DNA of 64,000 nt from Rhynchopus euleeides (lineage: Eukaryota; Euglenozoa; Diplonemea; Diplonemida; Diplonemidae): contig OY723308.1 of the NCBI GenBank assembly GCA_963210315.1, positions 1,116,001 through 1,180,000 on the forward strand, read 5' to 3'. The notes under the pieces were generated by a model, which was not told where the DNA came from, searched no databases, and saw only the letters and a program-made list of their open reading frames with translations. Below are positions 41,675-51,262 of the stretch, in pieces. Within the stretch, counting starts at the first letter, position 1. Every line of letters starts with the position of its first letter. A program made the position numbers and the translations under genes.

Positions 41675-42967
41675 GCAACTTGCATGGCACGGCAAGGGGT
41701 AGCGGGCATCTGGTCTGTCAAGACATACGTTTCGGTGTGTTGTGCTTTCCTGGTTCATATTCTTTCGTTTTTGCATACCCGCTAAATGTTCTGAGAAACC
41801 AGACGTAACCGAGAGACTGACGTTGTGTTCGTGTTGGCACTTTTCCGTTCAACGAAAAGGACACTTCTTTCTGGAGTTTGGCTCACATGACTCAGTTGGT
41901 CGATTTCTTGTGCCTGGTTTCTTTGCTTTCTTTTGATTTTATTGTCTTTCGTTTTCAGTTCTTCCCTTCTGTGGAAGGGGGTGCAAAAAAATACCGACTT
42001 GAAAAGTGCAACTTTTGTTGGCACCTGACAGTCGCGATCCACACCATCACATGTCGTGTGCATCGTGTCTGCTTCCGGGCCATAAGTTGACGCTGATTCA
42101 ATTCTTAACAGGGTCTTCACTCTGTGTCAGAAGAACAAGCGGTGCATGCCACAGTTTGTTCATGATGATTCCATCCTTCTTTGCACTTCAGCGAAGCTCC
42201 CCGCCCGTAATATCCCCTTTGTTCTTTTGTAGATTGTTGATTGCCTCTTCTGTTGTGGTAATCAACTTCGGACCTTCATGCAGAGCGGCGCGGGATACAC
42301 CAGCACCTCTCTGCCACTCGGCTGCCCTGCCTGATGGTCGGTTTTTTGTATCCAGCAGCTTGCCACCGCCTTCGCCCTTGCGTTTTGGCAACGGCACGTT
42401 TGCCGCTCTCTGACACTTCTTTTCTTTCGCTTCTCTTCTTCCCCAGCCTTCACCCTGTGCGGGGGAGGTCTGTTCCGACAGGCCCGACCCCCAGCAGAAC
42501 CCTTTCCGAGCAGCACCAAGATGCATCACCGGTATCGCATCTCATCCGGGCACGGCATCCACAGGGCCCTAGCCAGCCCACAGCAAGGAAGCGACATGGC
42601 CCAGGGGGGCCGAGACAATACACAGAACGCGATACCTCATCCCGCTGCCCCACCCTTGGCGCGCTTTATGCTGTCCTGCAGTTTCTGTGGAGCGCTCCGT
42701 ATACACTGTCCACTGGCAACCCCCTCCCACAGGTAGGAGTGACTATCATTTGCTTACTTTGAGGGGGTCTTCGCCACGGGGTGGTCATCAGTGCATTTTG
42801 GTGCATTCCCTGTTGAATTAGCGAAAAAGTCGGAAAGGACACAGCACACACACTTCTGCTGCAGGTACACACAACAGAGAGAGCAGCCTCACTCTCCGTA
42901 CAACGGAGGGCAGTTGTCTGCTCCCTGCGTGTGACCCTTCTCTGCTTATCCCCACACAATCCCTACA
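41675..42967. other. intergenic with MITE remnant
   Basis: At 42763 to about 42830 there is a copy of the left half of the 108-bp MITE (GGGGGTCTTCGCCACGGGGT...GTTGAATTAGC), without the right end. Otherwise plain. Confidence 0.55.
42763..42830 (+). mobile_element. MITE remnant, left half
   Basis: The first 68 bp match the MITE copies at 52417 and 59789 (shared GTCAGTGCATTTTGGTGCAT-type core). Similarity stops after GAATTAGC, and the right terminal repeat is absent. Confidence 0.75.
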
Positions 42968-43819
42968 ATGGAGGCACACCTGCGTGATGCGCGCACAGGC
43001 GAGAGTCACGCCATCGACATCGGGGCGGACGACACGCCTGCAGTGGTGCAGGCCATCGCGCATCAGGCGTTCCGCTACGGTGCTGAGGTGGTCCCGGGTG
43101 AGCTGCAGCTGTCGGTGGGGGGCCAGGTGCTGTGCGGCAAAGAGCCGCTAAGTGGTGCTGCAGGTGTGGAGGGTGGGTGCACCATTGATGTGGAGCGGGT
43201 GGAGTCGCTTCAGAGTTACGTCGACAAGCTGCGTGGCGGGGAGACAAGCCTGGACCAGGTGCCCCTCTGGGTGCGGTCTGAGCGCGACGCTGTTGTGGCT
43301 GCTGTTGCGAAGAGCCCTCACGCATGGCAGTTCGCAGATCGCGAAGTCGCCCTGGCCGCCATTCGGGGGAACCCGCATGTCTTGCAGTATGCAGATGAAT
43401 CCCTGAAGGCGGATCGTGAAACAGTCCTGGCCGCTGTTCGAAACGACCCTTTCGTCTTGAAGCACGCGCATGAGTCCCTGAAGGCTGATGGCGACCTCGT
43501 TATGGCGGCTGTCTTACTCGAATCCTTCGCATTGCGTTACGCGCATGAATACCTGAAGGCAGATCGGGACTTCATTCTGTCCGTTGTCCGCAGAAACCCT
43601 TACGCCTTGCAGTACGCACATGAATCACTGAAGGCCGATCGTGACATCGTCCTGACTACCGTTCAGATTGACCCATCGACTCTGGAGTACGCACACGACT
43701 CCTTGAAGGCCGATCGGGAACTTGTCCTGATGGCTTACCCGTGGAGGTGGAACGTCCTCTGGAGACTGCGCCGCCCTTGGACCTGGCGGATGAACGGACC
43801 ACTTGCTCTGCGTCACTAG
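42968..43819 (+). CDS. ubiquitin-like domain plus five DUF4116 repeats
   Basis: The product is 283 residues and intronless. Residues 1-75 form a ubiquitin-like segment (ESHAIDIGADDTPAVVQAIAHQAF, GELQLSVGGQVLCGKEPLS). From about 110 a regular 36-residue repeat follows, with core YAxESLKADRExVLAAVRxNPxxLQ. Five units are very alike, pointing to recent internal duplication. After the last ESLKADRELVLMA the frame runs into a Trp/Arg-rich tail (PWRWNVLWRLRRPWTW) that breaks the repeat pattern, so the original C-terminus may have been lost. A MITE-like element begins about 20 bp after the stop. The domain plan matches the gene at 15326. A scaffold or adaptor is the best guess; no enzyme motif is seen. 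Confidence 0.82.
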   Translation: MEAHLRDARTGESHAIDIGADDTPAVVQAIAHQAFRYGAEVVPGELQLSVGGQVLCGKEPLSGAAGVEGGCTIDVERVESLQSYVDKLRGGETSLDQVPLWVRSERDAVVAAVAKSPHAWQFADREVALAAIRGNPHVLQYADESLKADRETVLAAVRNDPFVLKHAHESLKADGDLVMAAVLLESFALRYAHEYLKADRDFILSVVRRNPYALQYAHESLKADRDIVLTTVQIDPSTLEYAHDSLKADRELVLMAYPWRWNVLWRLRRPWTWRMNGPLALRH

Positions 43820-43840
43820 CCCTTCTGTTCGCTACCCATG

Positions 43841-43950
43841 GGGGGCCTCGCCACCAGTCATTACCAATCACGGCTTGTCAGTCAGTGAGGGGAGGAGGGG
43901 CGCCCCTCGCTTTTTTCTCATTCAGCCACACCTGGTAGCGAAGGCCCCCG
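43841..43950. mobile_element. MITE related to the 30383 copy
   Basis: The ends GGGGGCCTCGCCACCAG and CTGGTAGCGAAGGCCCCC are imperfect inverted repeats, and the element is about 110 bp. No clear target duplication is seen. It lies 21 bp after the UBL-DUF4116 stop codon. Confidence 0.65.
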
Positions 43951-45664
43951 GCCTCTGACACACTACCCATTGTCCATGACACTCATGACAGTGCCTTCCA
44001 GCGGGACTCAGTTGACCCTTTTTGAGGGGTTCCCTTTTTGTCGTTTGCCCCATGCAAAATGCTCGGCGCGACGAAACGCACGAAAAGCGATGCGTTTGGC
44101 TGACAAACTGAGAGATAAACCTGTCATGCTTCTGAGTCTTGCCGCCCTGTCTGGTTTCATGGAACACTGCTCCTTTGAGCTTTGTTGTATAGATGCGTAA
44201 CTCGCCCAGAGCGCTACAGTGGATCGTTCGCTCCGTGTCGCCCCGGCACACACGGGCTTCTCAGAAAATCATAAATTTAGTGTTTTTCTGCGCCCAGAGC
44301 GGAATGCCTGTATAGACCACATCGAGCAAAAGCCGAGGCGGGTTGGCTGCAGTTGGAAAACTGCAACAGGCCAGACAAAGCTGATTTGTCGCAGCGAAGG
44401 CGGTGGGAGCGGGGTGTGTTTTTTTTTGAGGGAGCAAACACACAACCGCCGAATCAAAGCAAGACAAGTCGCAAGGGCCACGCCACACTGCCGGGTGCGC
44501 ACAAAACACCAACCGGGCTATTTTCTCTGTCCCCTTTTGAGGACCTTCGCTCTGCACCACTGTGCGGCAAGCTGTGTCACTTTGCCCCCGATGTTCCACG
44601 GAATAATCGGGCTCCATTGAAAGTCCGGCCGCCGGAAAATACGACATTGAAAATGGAGCCCAACAGCTCCACCGAACGGACACCCTCGCCCCCCCCCCCC
44701 CCCCCCCCGCCCGCGTCATGCATCAACACACCTCTCACCCCTGCCCCTTGATATGACGTCGCCAGCATGCCATGTGTCGCACCTACGCCTGTGTTCCCCA
44801 GCACACTGCAGCACACCAAATGCACGCAGGGACTACACTAAAAAACCCACCACCCCGCCCGCCCCGCCCGACCCCATCCCAAAGTAAGGGTGGGGCGAGT
44901 GGGCGGGTGAGTGGGGAGGTGGGGTGGGTAGGGTGGGTGGGGGCTTCTGTCACCGCCCCACCCGACCCAACCTGCCGCGGGCCCTGCTGTGCCCCTCTGC
45001 GAGTCAGGGGAGGGGTTTTTCTGTTGCTGCTGAGCGCAGATGCCGCACGACAATGTAGCGTCGAGGAGGAAGTCAGTTGCGATTGGGCTCAGAGAGCAGG
45101 TGGACAATGTGCAGCACGAGGTGATTCTCAGCCTCGAGGTATGCTGAGGGAGAAGAACAAGAGGGCCCCTGAACACCAGCGGGTGTCAAATCGGCACGTC
45201 AAAAACCACACCCCCCTCCCACCCCACACACAGGGCACAGCGGTGGTGTGCATCGCGTCAGGGGAACGCAGCCCCATGGCATCGGATGCAGATCTTGAGA
45301 TTCGCGCGGTATGCCTGACGCACCAATATAGAACCACCCCCACCCCCACCCCACCACCCTCTCTCTGTCTCTCTCGGATACACCTGCTGATACACGCTTC
45401 CCCCGGGGGCAGCCCTGGCAGGGGGGGGGGGCGGGCGGGTGGGTGTGTGTGCTCCCAGCGGACCCACAGTGGCGCGAATAACACCAAAAGCAGGGATGGA
45501 TGCGTCCTCACCAGGGTATCATTTCTCGGAGGGGGGGGAGGTCCCCACACCATCCATAAATCCCCCCTGTGTGTGCATTCACCGTTTGAAGAACACCCAC
45601 CTGGTTGGGTTGGGCACCTCCCCCACCCCCCCCCCCCCCACCTCCGCAGTACCATCCCGACGAG
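43951..45664. other. 1.7-kb intergenic, no gene seen
   Basis: C-runs at 44690 and near 45625, a GT-rich stretch at 44900 and G-runs at 45425 and 45530. The forward ORF 44772-45755 is a Pro/Thr-rich reading of low-complexity DNA and overlaps the real gene in another frame. Confidence 0.5.
45647..45649 (+). promoter_or_regulatory. likely 3' splice acceptor
   Basis: CAG 15 nt before the ATG at 45665, preceded by a C-run and CACCTCCG. It suits a spliced-leader or 5'UTR-intron acceptor. Confidence 0.55.
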
Positions 45665-46702
45665 ATGTCCCAAGGCCTTGTGGATCGGATGGAGCCCCCC
45701 AACGCAAACCCCCCTGGCACCGCCTTCCACGTACTGGTCTGCGAGCGCACGGTGATCAACCTCTCCAAGCGCTGCATCGTCGTGAAGAGCAGCCCGCGCG
45801 TCTTCGCTATCCTCCTCCCCTCACGCTTCGTCGAGCTCCGCCTCAACGAGGACCCCGACACGGTTGACGAGGAGGAGGTCGAGCTGCTGGAACAGCTTGT
45901 GCGTGATCACGCCGAGTTGCGGGTGAAAGGGGTCAAGCCCCCGAAGGGCCGTGTCCCCGTTGCCCTGACTGAGGACGGCAAGCCTCTGGAGGATGGTATC
46001 GGCGATATTATCGGTGGGGAGGTGCGCAGCGCGGCGCACTTCCTCGCGAAACGCATCGTGGAGAGGCGTGGGGAGCTGTGCGACAGCATACGCAACCTGT
46101 CGCGATATGCCAAACGGCTCCTCAAGGAGTGCCCCCCGGGCAGCGAGCTGCGGATACAGCAGGGCACGCTGGACAACCTCCGGCGAGCAGGCCTGGTTTG
46201 CACCAACGCTGCGAAGTCTGTCAACGACAACAAGGGCCTGCTGCGCGGAGTCAGCAAGCAGGTCGGTGGGGCTGTCGGCGACGAGTTCCAGGAGTCCGTC
46301 CTGGGGCAGCGGCTGACGCATCACAGAGGCCTGCGGGAGGCGCGCCGCGTGCTGCTGGCGACGATGGATGGGAGTGACGAGCTCTTCTCCGCAGCTGCCA
46401 GGCTGCCCGAGGAGCTGCTGAAGGCTGTGTTCGACGCGGTGCTCGACGTGGTGGGGCACGTGTGGGGGGACCGTGCGGCGGAGGGGGGCAATCACTCCCT
46501 CGGGATCCTGGCGGAGTTCCTCGCGACGAAGTGGGCTTTTGAATGGGCGTACCCATCGGCTCTGGCGTTCTGCGGGATCAAGGCCCTGTTGCACACAGCA
46601 TGCGACAACCCGTCGAACCGGGCCCTGGAGCATATGGAGCACAAACAGCAGAGGCACACCAAGGAGCAGAAGCTACGCCAACGCATCTTGGATGCCGCCT
46701 GA
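45665..46702 (+). CDS. spartin/ERD7-type senescence-domain protein
   Basis: The product is 345 residues and intronless. The N-terminal 90 residues form a beta-rich part (TAFHVLVCERTVINLSKRCIVVKSS, VFAILLPSRFVELRLN), like the plant-related senescence or ERD7 N-terminus. From about 125 to 290 a helical amphipathic domain follows: SAAHFLAKRIVERRGELC, GLLRGVSKQVGGAVGDEF, EELLKAVFDAVLDVVGHVWGDRAAEGG. The last phrase corresponds to the V-x-H-x-Y/W-G-x-x-A end of the senescence domain. In spartin and ERD7 this domain contacts lipids and lipid droplets. A charged tail (EHKQQRHTKEQKLRQR) closes the protein. The frame is open further upstream through a C-run, so I used the Met after the acceptor CAG. 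Assignment is by pattern only. Confidence 0.6.
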   Translation: MSQGLVDRMEPPNANPPGTAFHVLVCERTVINLSKRCIVVKSSPRVFAILLPSRFVELRLNEDPDTVDEEEVELLEQLVRDHAELRVKGVKPPKGRVPVALTEDGKPLEDGIGDIIGGEVRSAAHFLAKRIVERRGELCDSIRNLSRYAKRLLKECPPGSELRIQQGTLDNLRRAGLVCTNAAKSVNDNKGLLRGVSKQVGGAVGDEFQESVLGQRLTHHRGLREARRVLLATMDGSDELFSAAARLPEELLKAVFDAVLDVVGHVWGDRAAEGGNHSLGILAEFLATKWAFEWAYPSALAFCGIKALLHTACDNPSNRALEHMEHKQQRHTKEQKLRQRILDAA

Positions 46703-47238
46703 AAGTATAAAGTATAGGGGACACCGCAACGGGGGGGCCGTCTCTTTGTGTGCCAAAAAAGAAACTGTGTCGCTTTGCAGCCAGTTTTATGATGTGGGGG
46801 GCGGCTCTCATCTTTCTCACGATTCGGCACTTTCTTCGAGCCGAGGCTTTCTGCGACATCCGTCTTTGCCGGCCTTCCACATCCCCTCACTTTTTACCTT
46901 CTGGCAAAGGCTAACCTGAGGACCTCAAGAGGGCTTGCGGTGGGCAGGATGGGTGGTGCGGTAGCCAGGGGGAGGGGGTGGGTCTGGGCATATCACAGGG
47001 CAAGGCGCTGCCTCCTTTGTATTGCGTGTTGGTCTGTTTTACGGCCTGGTTGCCGGCAAAAAAATGTTTGCGTGAGTGTGTATGGGGGGGGGGGGTTCAG
47101 CGGTGCATGCGGTGAATCCTCGCTCTTCTTGCATCTCTTCTTGAAAAATTAATATTAACAGCGACGGTGCATCACCCACCTCTCCCACGCAGCAAATCAC
47201 CAGCCATGCCCTCGAGGAAGAACGACAAAATACCCTGA
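46703..47238. other. intergenic, no gene seen
   Basis: The stretch 46728-46830 shares TGTGTCGC-TGCAGCCAGT and TTTCTCAC-type phrases with 47360-47410, so it may be a relative of the MITE that follows. G-run at 47083. Confidence 0.5.
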
Positions 47239-47439
47239 GGGGGTCTTCGCTGAGAAGTGCACAAAAGTAAGCCGCCTCAATGGACAATACAAATTGACGC
47301 AGTTCGACACAGAGCGAGGTCCCACATGGGGGCCTTTGCTGTGTGTCGCTGTGTGTCAAACTGTGTCGCCCTGCAGCCAGTATTCTGTGAGGCGGCACAC
47401 CTCCTTCTCACTTTTATGCATTTCTGCAGCCAAGGCCCC
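47239..47439. mobile_element. MITE relative (about 200 bp)
   Basis: The ends GGGGGTCTTCGCTG and CAGCCAAGGCCCCC are imperfect inverted repeats of the same type as the 108-bp MITEs. The inner arms also pair (AAGTAAGCCGCCTCA with TGAGGCGGC). The right end merges with the C-run bordering element D. Confidence 0.6.
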
Positions 47440-47451
47440 CCCCCCCCCCTA

Positions 47452-48598
47452 GGGGGGGTCAAATGCCACCCTTTTACGTGGACAAACACGATTTTTCAAA
47501 AAACCGGCGCAGAGGCCCCAAAGCCCCCGTAAACCCTCCAAACCCCCCCAGATCGGTCCGGAAACCCATCGAACCCCACTTTTCCACCATTCCGGGCACC
47601 TCAGGTGCCCGAATTGGGGTACCTAAATTTTGTGCCACCGTTTGGTACCGTACAGTGCCACTGTGTGGGAGGTTGGAAAAGAAAATGCCCCAACACACCA
47701 CATCTGAGGGTTGCAATGCATGTTGCTTGCCAACCACGTCATCCGGTGGGTGTCAGGCGCTATGTAGGTGGCATTAGCCAGGTCTTCGATGTGTTCTGGC
47801 TTGTATATATACCTCCCTGCCACCATGCACCGGGAGGCTGCCTGTAGGTACGGAACAGTCCAGATGGTCGTGTGATTCCTGTGCAGCAGTGCTCCACAAC
47901 CGGGATGTGTTGACAACGACTGTTGCAACACGAGCTGTACATTCCGGGAACACATGAAGTGCGCTGTCGTGGTACCCATTGTGCCAGAATTGGTAGTTGC
48001 TGCGGTCTACTTTGCCTGGCCCAAGAGCACTGGTACTGAACGGTGCAATATGCGTGGCGAGGTGAATACAACGGAAGCGCGCAAAGTCAATACAGCTCTC
48101 GGATGGCGGGTGGTGGTGCCACTAGTGTGTGACGTTCACTCGAGGATACAACGCATCACAATGAATCAGCAACCGTGGACCGAGTACAATACGCTCTCTG
48201 TGGCTGGTGTGGGGGACAAAGGCAGTGCCTGTGCCGCAGGCAGGGAGGTATATATACAAGCCAGAACACATCGAAGACCTGGCTAATGCCACCTACATAG
48301 CGCCTGACACCCACCGGATGACGTGGTTGGCAAGCAACATGCATTGCAACCCTCAGATGTGGTGTGTTGGGGCATTTTCTTTTCCAACCTCCCACACAGT
48401 GGCACTGTACGGTACCAAACGGTGGCACAAAATTTAGGTACCCCAATTCGGGCACCTGAGGTGCCCGGAATGGTGGAAAAGTGGGGTTCGATGGGTTTCC
48501 GGACCGATCTGGGGGGGTTTGGAGGGTTTACGGGGGCTTTGGGGCCTCTGCGCCGGTTTTTTGAAAAATCGTGTTTGTCACCCCCATTTGACCCCCCC
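47452..48598. mobile_element. foldback TIR element D (1147 bp)
   Basis: The ends are GGGGGGGTCAAATG and CATTTGACCCCCCC, with TA on both sides (47450-47451, 48599-48600). The inverted repeats extend about 365 bp (47452-47821 against 48240-48598) and look almost identical by eye. About 420 bp of unique DNA lie in the middle. There is no intact transposase. The near-identity of the arms suggests recent origin or continuing arm-to-arm conversion. Confidence 0.88.
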
Positions 48599-48741
48599 TA
48601 CCCCCCCCCCCCCCAGAGGGAAAAACAAAAACAGCCCTAACTGACACGGAGCTCGCCCCCCCTGAAACCCCCCCACCCTAGAAACATGAACGAACGCCGA
48701 CACGACACCGCCAGGCCCATCTCCCCCCCCCCCCTCACCGA

Positions 48742-48918
48742 TTGATCATGAGAACCAAAGAACGTTTTTGCATACCATCACAGCCTAATTGCCCACACAG
48801 TACAACAACACAACACAGGCCGGAAAAAACACTGGATTTCAGACACAACCTGCATAACGAGTGAAGGGTGATCATTCTTGTGCTCCCTTCAAATTCGATT
48901 TCACTACCCCCCCCCCCC
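48742..48918 (+). repeat. SINE-like dispersed repeat, copy 2
   Basis: Full-length relative of 22832-23010 with only a few differences, ending in a C-tail. Flanking duplications are masked by C-runs on both sides. Confidence 0.8.
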
Positions 48919-49065
48919 TCACCGCTGCTTTGTAGAAGTGCAGATCGGGGCAAAATCTTCTTTCCTGCCTGGCATTGGTTTTTTTTTTGCTGCCAGTCTC
49001 CCCCAGGTGTATTTCTAGTGGGGGATGAGGATGAGTCTTTTTGGCATCCGCCCTTTTTCCGGTTT

Positions 49066-49150
49066 TTTTCCAGCCAAAACCAGGTTTTTTTTCCAGCAAA
49101 AAGCCGGTTTTTTCCAGCCAAAATCTGGTTTTTTTTCCAGCCAAGAGCCA
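49066..49150 (+). repeat. short tandem repeat, TTTTTTCCAGCCAAAA units
   Basis: Four to five units of about 20 bp with core GGTTTTTTTTCCAGC(C)AAAA. It follows the SINE-like copy and precedes the partial repeat-G copy. Confidence 0.8.
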
Positions 49151-49152
49151 GA

Positions 49153-49377
49153 CGTTCACTACCGTGGCCTCCGGCGGCTGAGGGGCTCCGCCCCCCAGAC
49201 CCCCCTGTGGCGGATATCTCGTACCCAAGTCCTTCGATTCCCATCAGGTCAGGAATCCAACAGCTCCGGTAGTCTCAGGAGGACGCAGCCAACTCACACA
49301 GAATCTGTACGCCCACAATGAACAGATGTTCACTACCGTGGCCTCCGGCGGCTGGGGGGCTCCGCCCCCCAGACCCC
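49153..49377. repeat. dispersed repeat G, copies 2 and 3
   Basis: A partial copy lies at 49153-49205 and a fuller one at 49258-49377, each with GTTCACTACCGTGGCCTCC and the GGGGCTCCGCCCCCCAG hairpin. The fuller one matches 35625-35745. Confidence 0.8.
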
Positions 49378-49771
49378 CCGTGGAGCGTGTGTTTGCCCGT
49401 CTAGTAACCGCAGCAAGTCCTTGGGCTGTTTCAGCTGGCATATCGGGGGGTATCGTCGGAATAACGGTCCCGAAAGCCGTTTTTTTTGAGGTTTTCCTCC
49501 AGCACCCGAGGATGGCGCGAGCGGGAGGAACCGTGGAAGGAACCCATTTGGTACAAGACCAAGGGCCCCACACTGGGGAGGAGGGACATTGGGTACCATT
49601 TTTTGCTGGAAAAAAGCGGGGATGAATCGGGGATTTTTGGCTGGGAAGACCGGGGATTAAAAACACACCTGGTCTCCCCCCTACCCAGCGGGAAGACTGG
49701 GGTGTGTGTGTGTGTGTGTGTCAAAGATTCACCCACTCATCTCCACAAATCTGCCCCTCCCAGCGAGAGCA

Positions 49772-50713
49772 ATGCCGCCGCCGCAGTTGCTCCGGTGTGG
49801 TGTGGAGGCCGCGAGGGTGCTCCCCCGCTACACGACCGTTGTCTTCGACCTCGACGGGGTCGTGTGGATCCACGAAAACCCCATAGCCCGTGCGGCAGAG
49901 GCACTGTCCCACCTCCACACCTCGGGCATCAACGTCTTCTTCGTCACCAACTTCGCCAAGCCACGCCGCGAGGTGGCAGAGAAGTTCAAACGGCTGGGCT
50001 TTGGAGGCCCTCACACACACATAGACCGCATCACCACCAGCGCCTCTGCCGCCGCGGACCTCCTCAGCGCCAAAGGATATGCCGGGAAGAAGGTCTACGT
50101 GGTGGGCGAGCCGGGCCTGGCGGAGGAGCTGCACCACCAGGGCATAGTAACCCTGGGAACGCATAAGGATGGGCATATCGATGGGCTGAAGCCTCCTATC
50201 GACCACTCGGGGTTCATGCGGGAGGCTGAGGAGTTTGACCCAGGTGTCCGCGCGGTGGTGTGTGGGATGGATTGGCGGGCGAGCTACCGCAAGATTGCCA
50301 CCGCGTCGTGGTATATCCAGAATGGTGCGGAGTTCATCGCAGCCAACGCGGATCTGTCCTCCCCGAGCCCGACGGGGGAGCGCATGCCTGGGGCAGGGTC
50401 GTTGGTGGTTCGCCCGATTGAGATTGTCACGAAGAAGTCGGCGACAATCGCTGCCAAGCCGAACCCGACGGTGCTGCACCAGCTGATTGCAAAGCACGGA
50501 TTGGATAAAAGCAAGGTGCTGATGGTGGGTGACAGGATGGACACGGACATCGAGTTTGGCAATGCCGCCGGCGTCGACACCCTCCTCGTCCTCTCCGGCA
50601 CAACTGCGGAGTCTGAGGTGCACGCCGGTGTTGCGGACAAACACACCCCGACCTACATCGCTGACTCAATCGAGGTGTTCCTCCACGCCCATGCAAGCGT
50701 CTCCAAGCTGTAG
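49772..50713 (+). CDS. HAD-superfamily phosphatase, phosphoglycolate/pNPP phosphatase type
   Basis: The product is 313 residues, a usual length for the class IIA (NagD/PGP) branch. The four HAD motifs are all present: VVFDLDGVVW with nucleophile Asp26, FFVTNF (motif II), a Lys in KPNP (motif III) and MVGDRMDTDIEFG (motif IV, Asp254 region). The cap lies between motifs II and III and contains the RAVVCGMDWRASYRKI and FIAANAD stretches typical of phosphoglycolate or pyridoxal phosphatases. Likely reaction: removal of phosphate from 2-phosphoglycolate or a similar small metabolite in the cytosol. Mg2+ dependence is known for the family. The Met at 49772 was chosen because it matches the family start; the open frame goes further up through a GT repeat. 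Confidence 0.9.
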   Translation: MPPPQLLRCGVEAARVLPRYTTVVFDLDGVVWIHENPIARAAEALSHLHTSGINVFFVTNFAKPRREVAEKFKRLGFGGPHTHIDRITTSASAAADLLSAKGYAGKKVYVVGEPGLAEELHHQGIVTLGTHKDGHIDGLKPPIDHSGFMREAEEFDPGVRAVVCGMDWRASYRKIATASWYIQNGAEFIAANADLSSPSPTGERMPGAGSLVVRPIEIVTKKSATIAAKPNPTVLHQLIAKHGLDKSKVLMVGDRMDTDIEFGNAAGVDTLLVLSGTTAESEVHAGVADKHTPTYIADSIEVFLHAHASVSKL

Positions 50714-51262
50714 AATTTCTCAGAAAAGAAAAGAACGGGAGGTTCCCAAAGCCTGCGGGGCTGTTGCTGACCGATTTGAAACCATTATTCTAGCTGGTCA
50801 AATGATGAGAACCGTGCTCCTGCAAACCCGCCGTTCTTACTCTCCACCGGGAGTGGCACGTCCTGTTCAGGAGCATCTGGTGTCTTTGTGTGTGTAGAAA
50901 CGGGTCAATGCCCAGGCGGCTCTCTCTTGTCTCTGTTCCCCTGCGTCAGCGAGAACTCTCCTGGCTGTGAGGCGGCAGCCAACTGGGGGGGGGGGGGGGG
51001 GTAGGGGGCGCCACGATGCGGCGAAATGTTGAAGGACCCAGCTACGACACGCTATCCTCGTCTGTTCTATCGTGGCTAAGGTTGAGCACGGCCCCTTGAT
51101 TGAGTGAGGCTGTCACGTTTTGCTGTCACTTCACGACTCAGTGGGGGCACAGACAGCTTTTCCAGATTCCTGCCAAATACCCACTGCATGTTTGAGTGCA
51201 GACACAACACAACAAACCATGATACCAACCCCACACACACACCACAGCACACAAGAGCAACA
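50714..51262. other. intergenic, no gene seen
   Basis: G-run at 50986-51002. The last 60 bp belong to the cathepsin duplication. Confidence 0.55.

Noticed and set aside
44772-45755. 327-residue forward ORF before the senescence-domain gene
   Set aside because: Pro/Thr/Gly-rich reading of CACCC and G-run tracts, overlapping a better gene in another frame.
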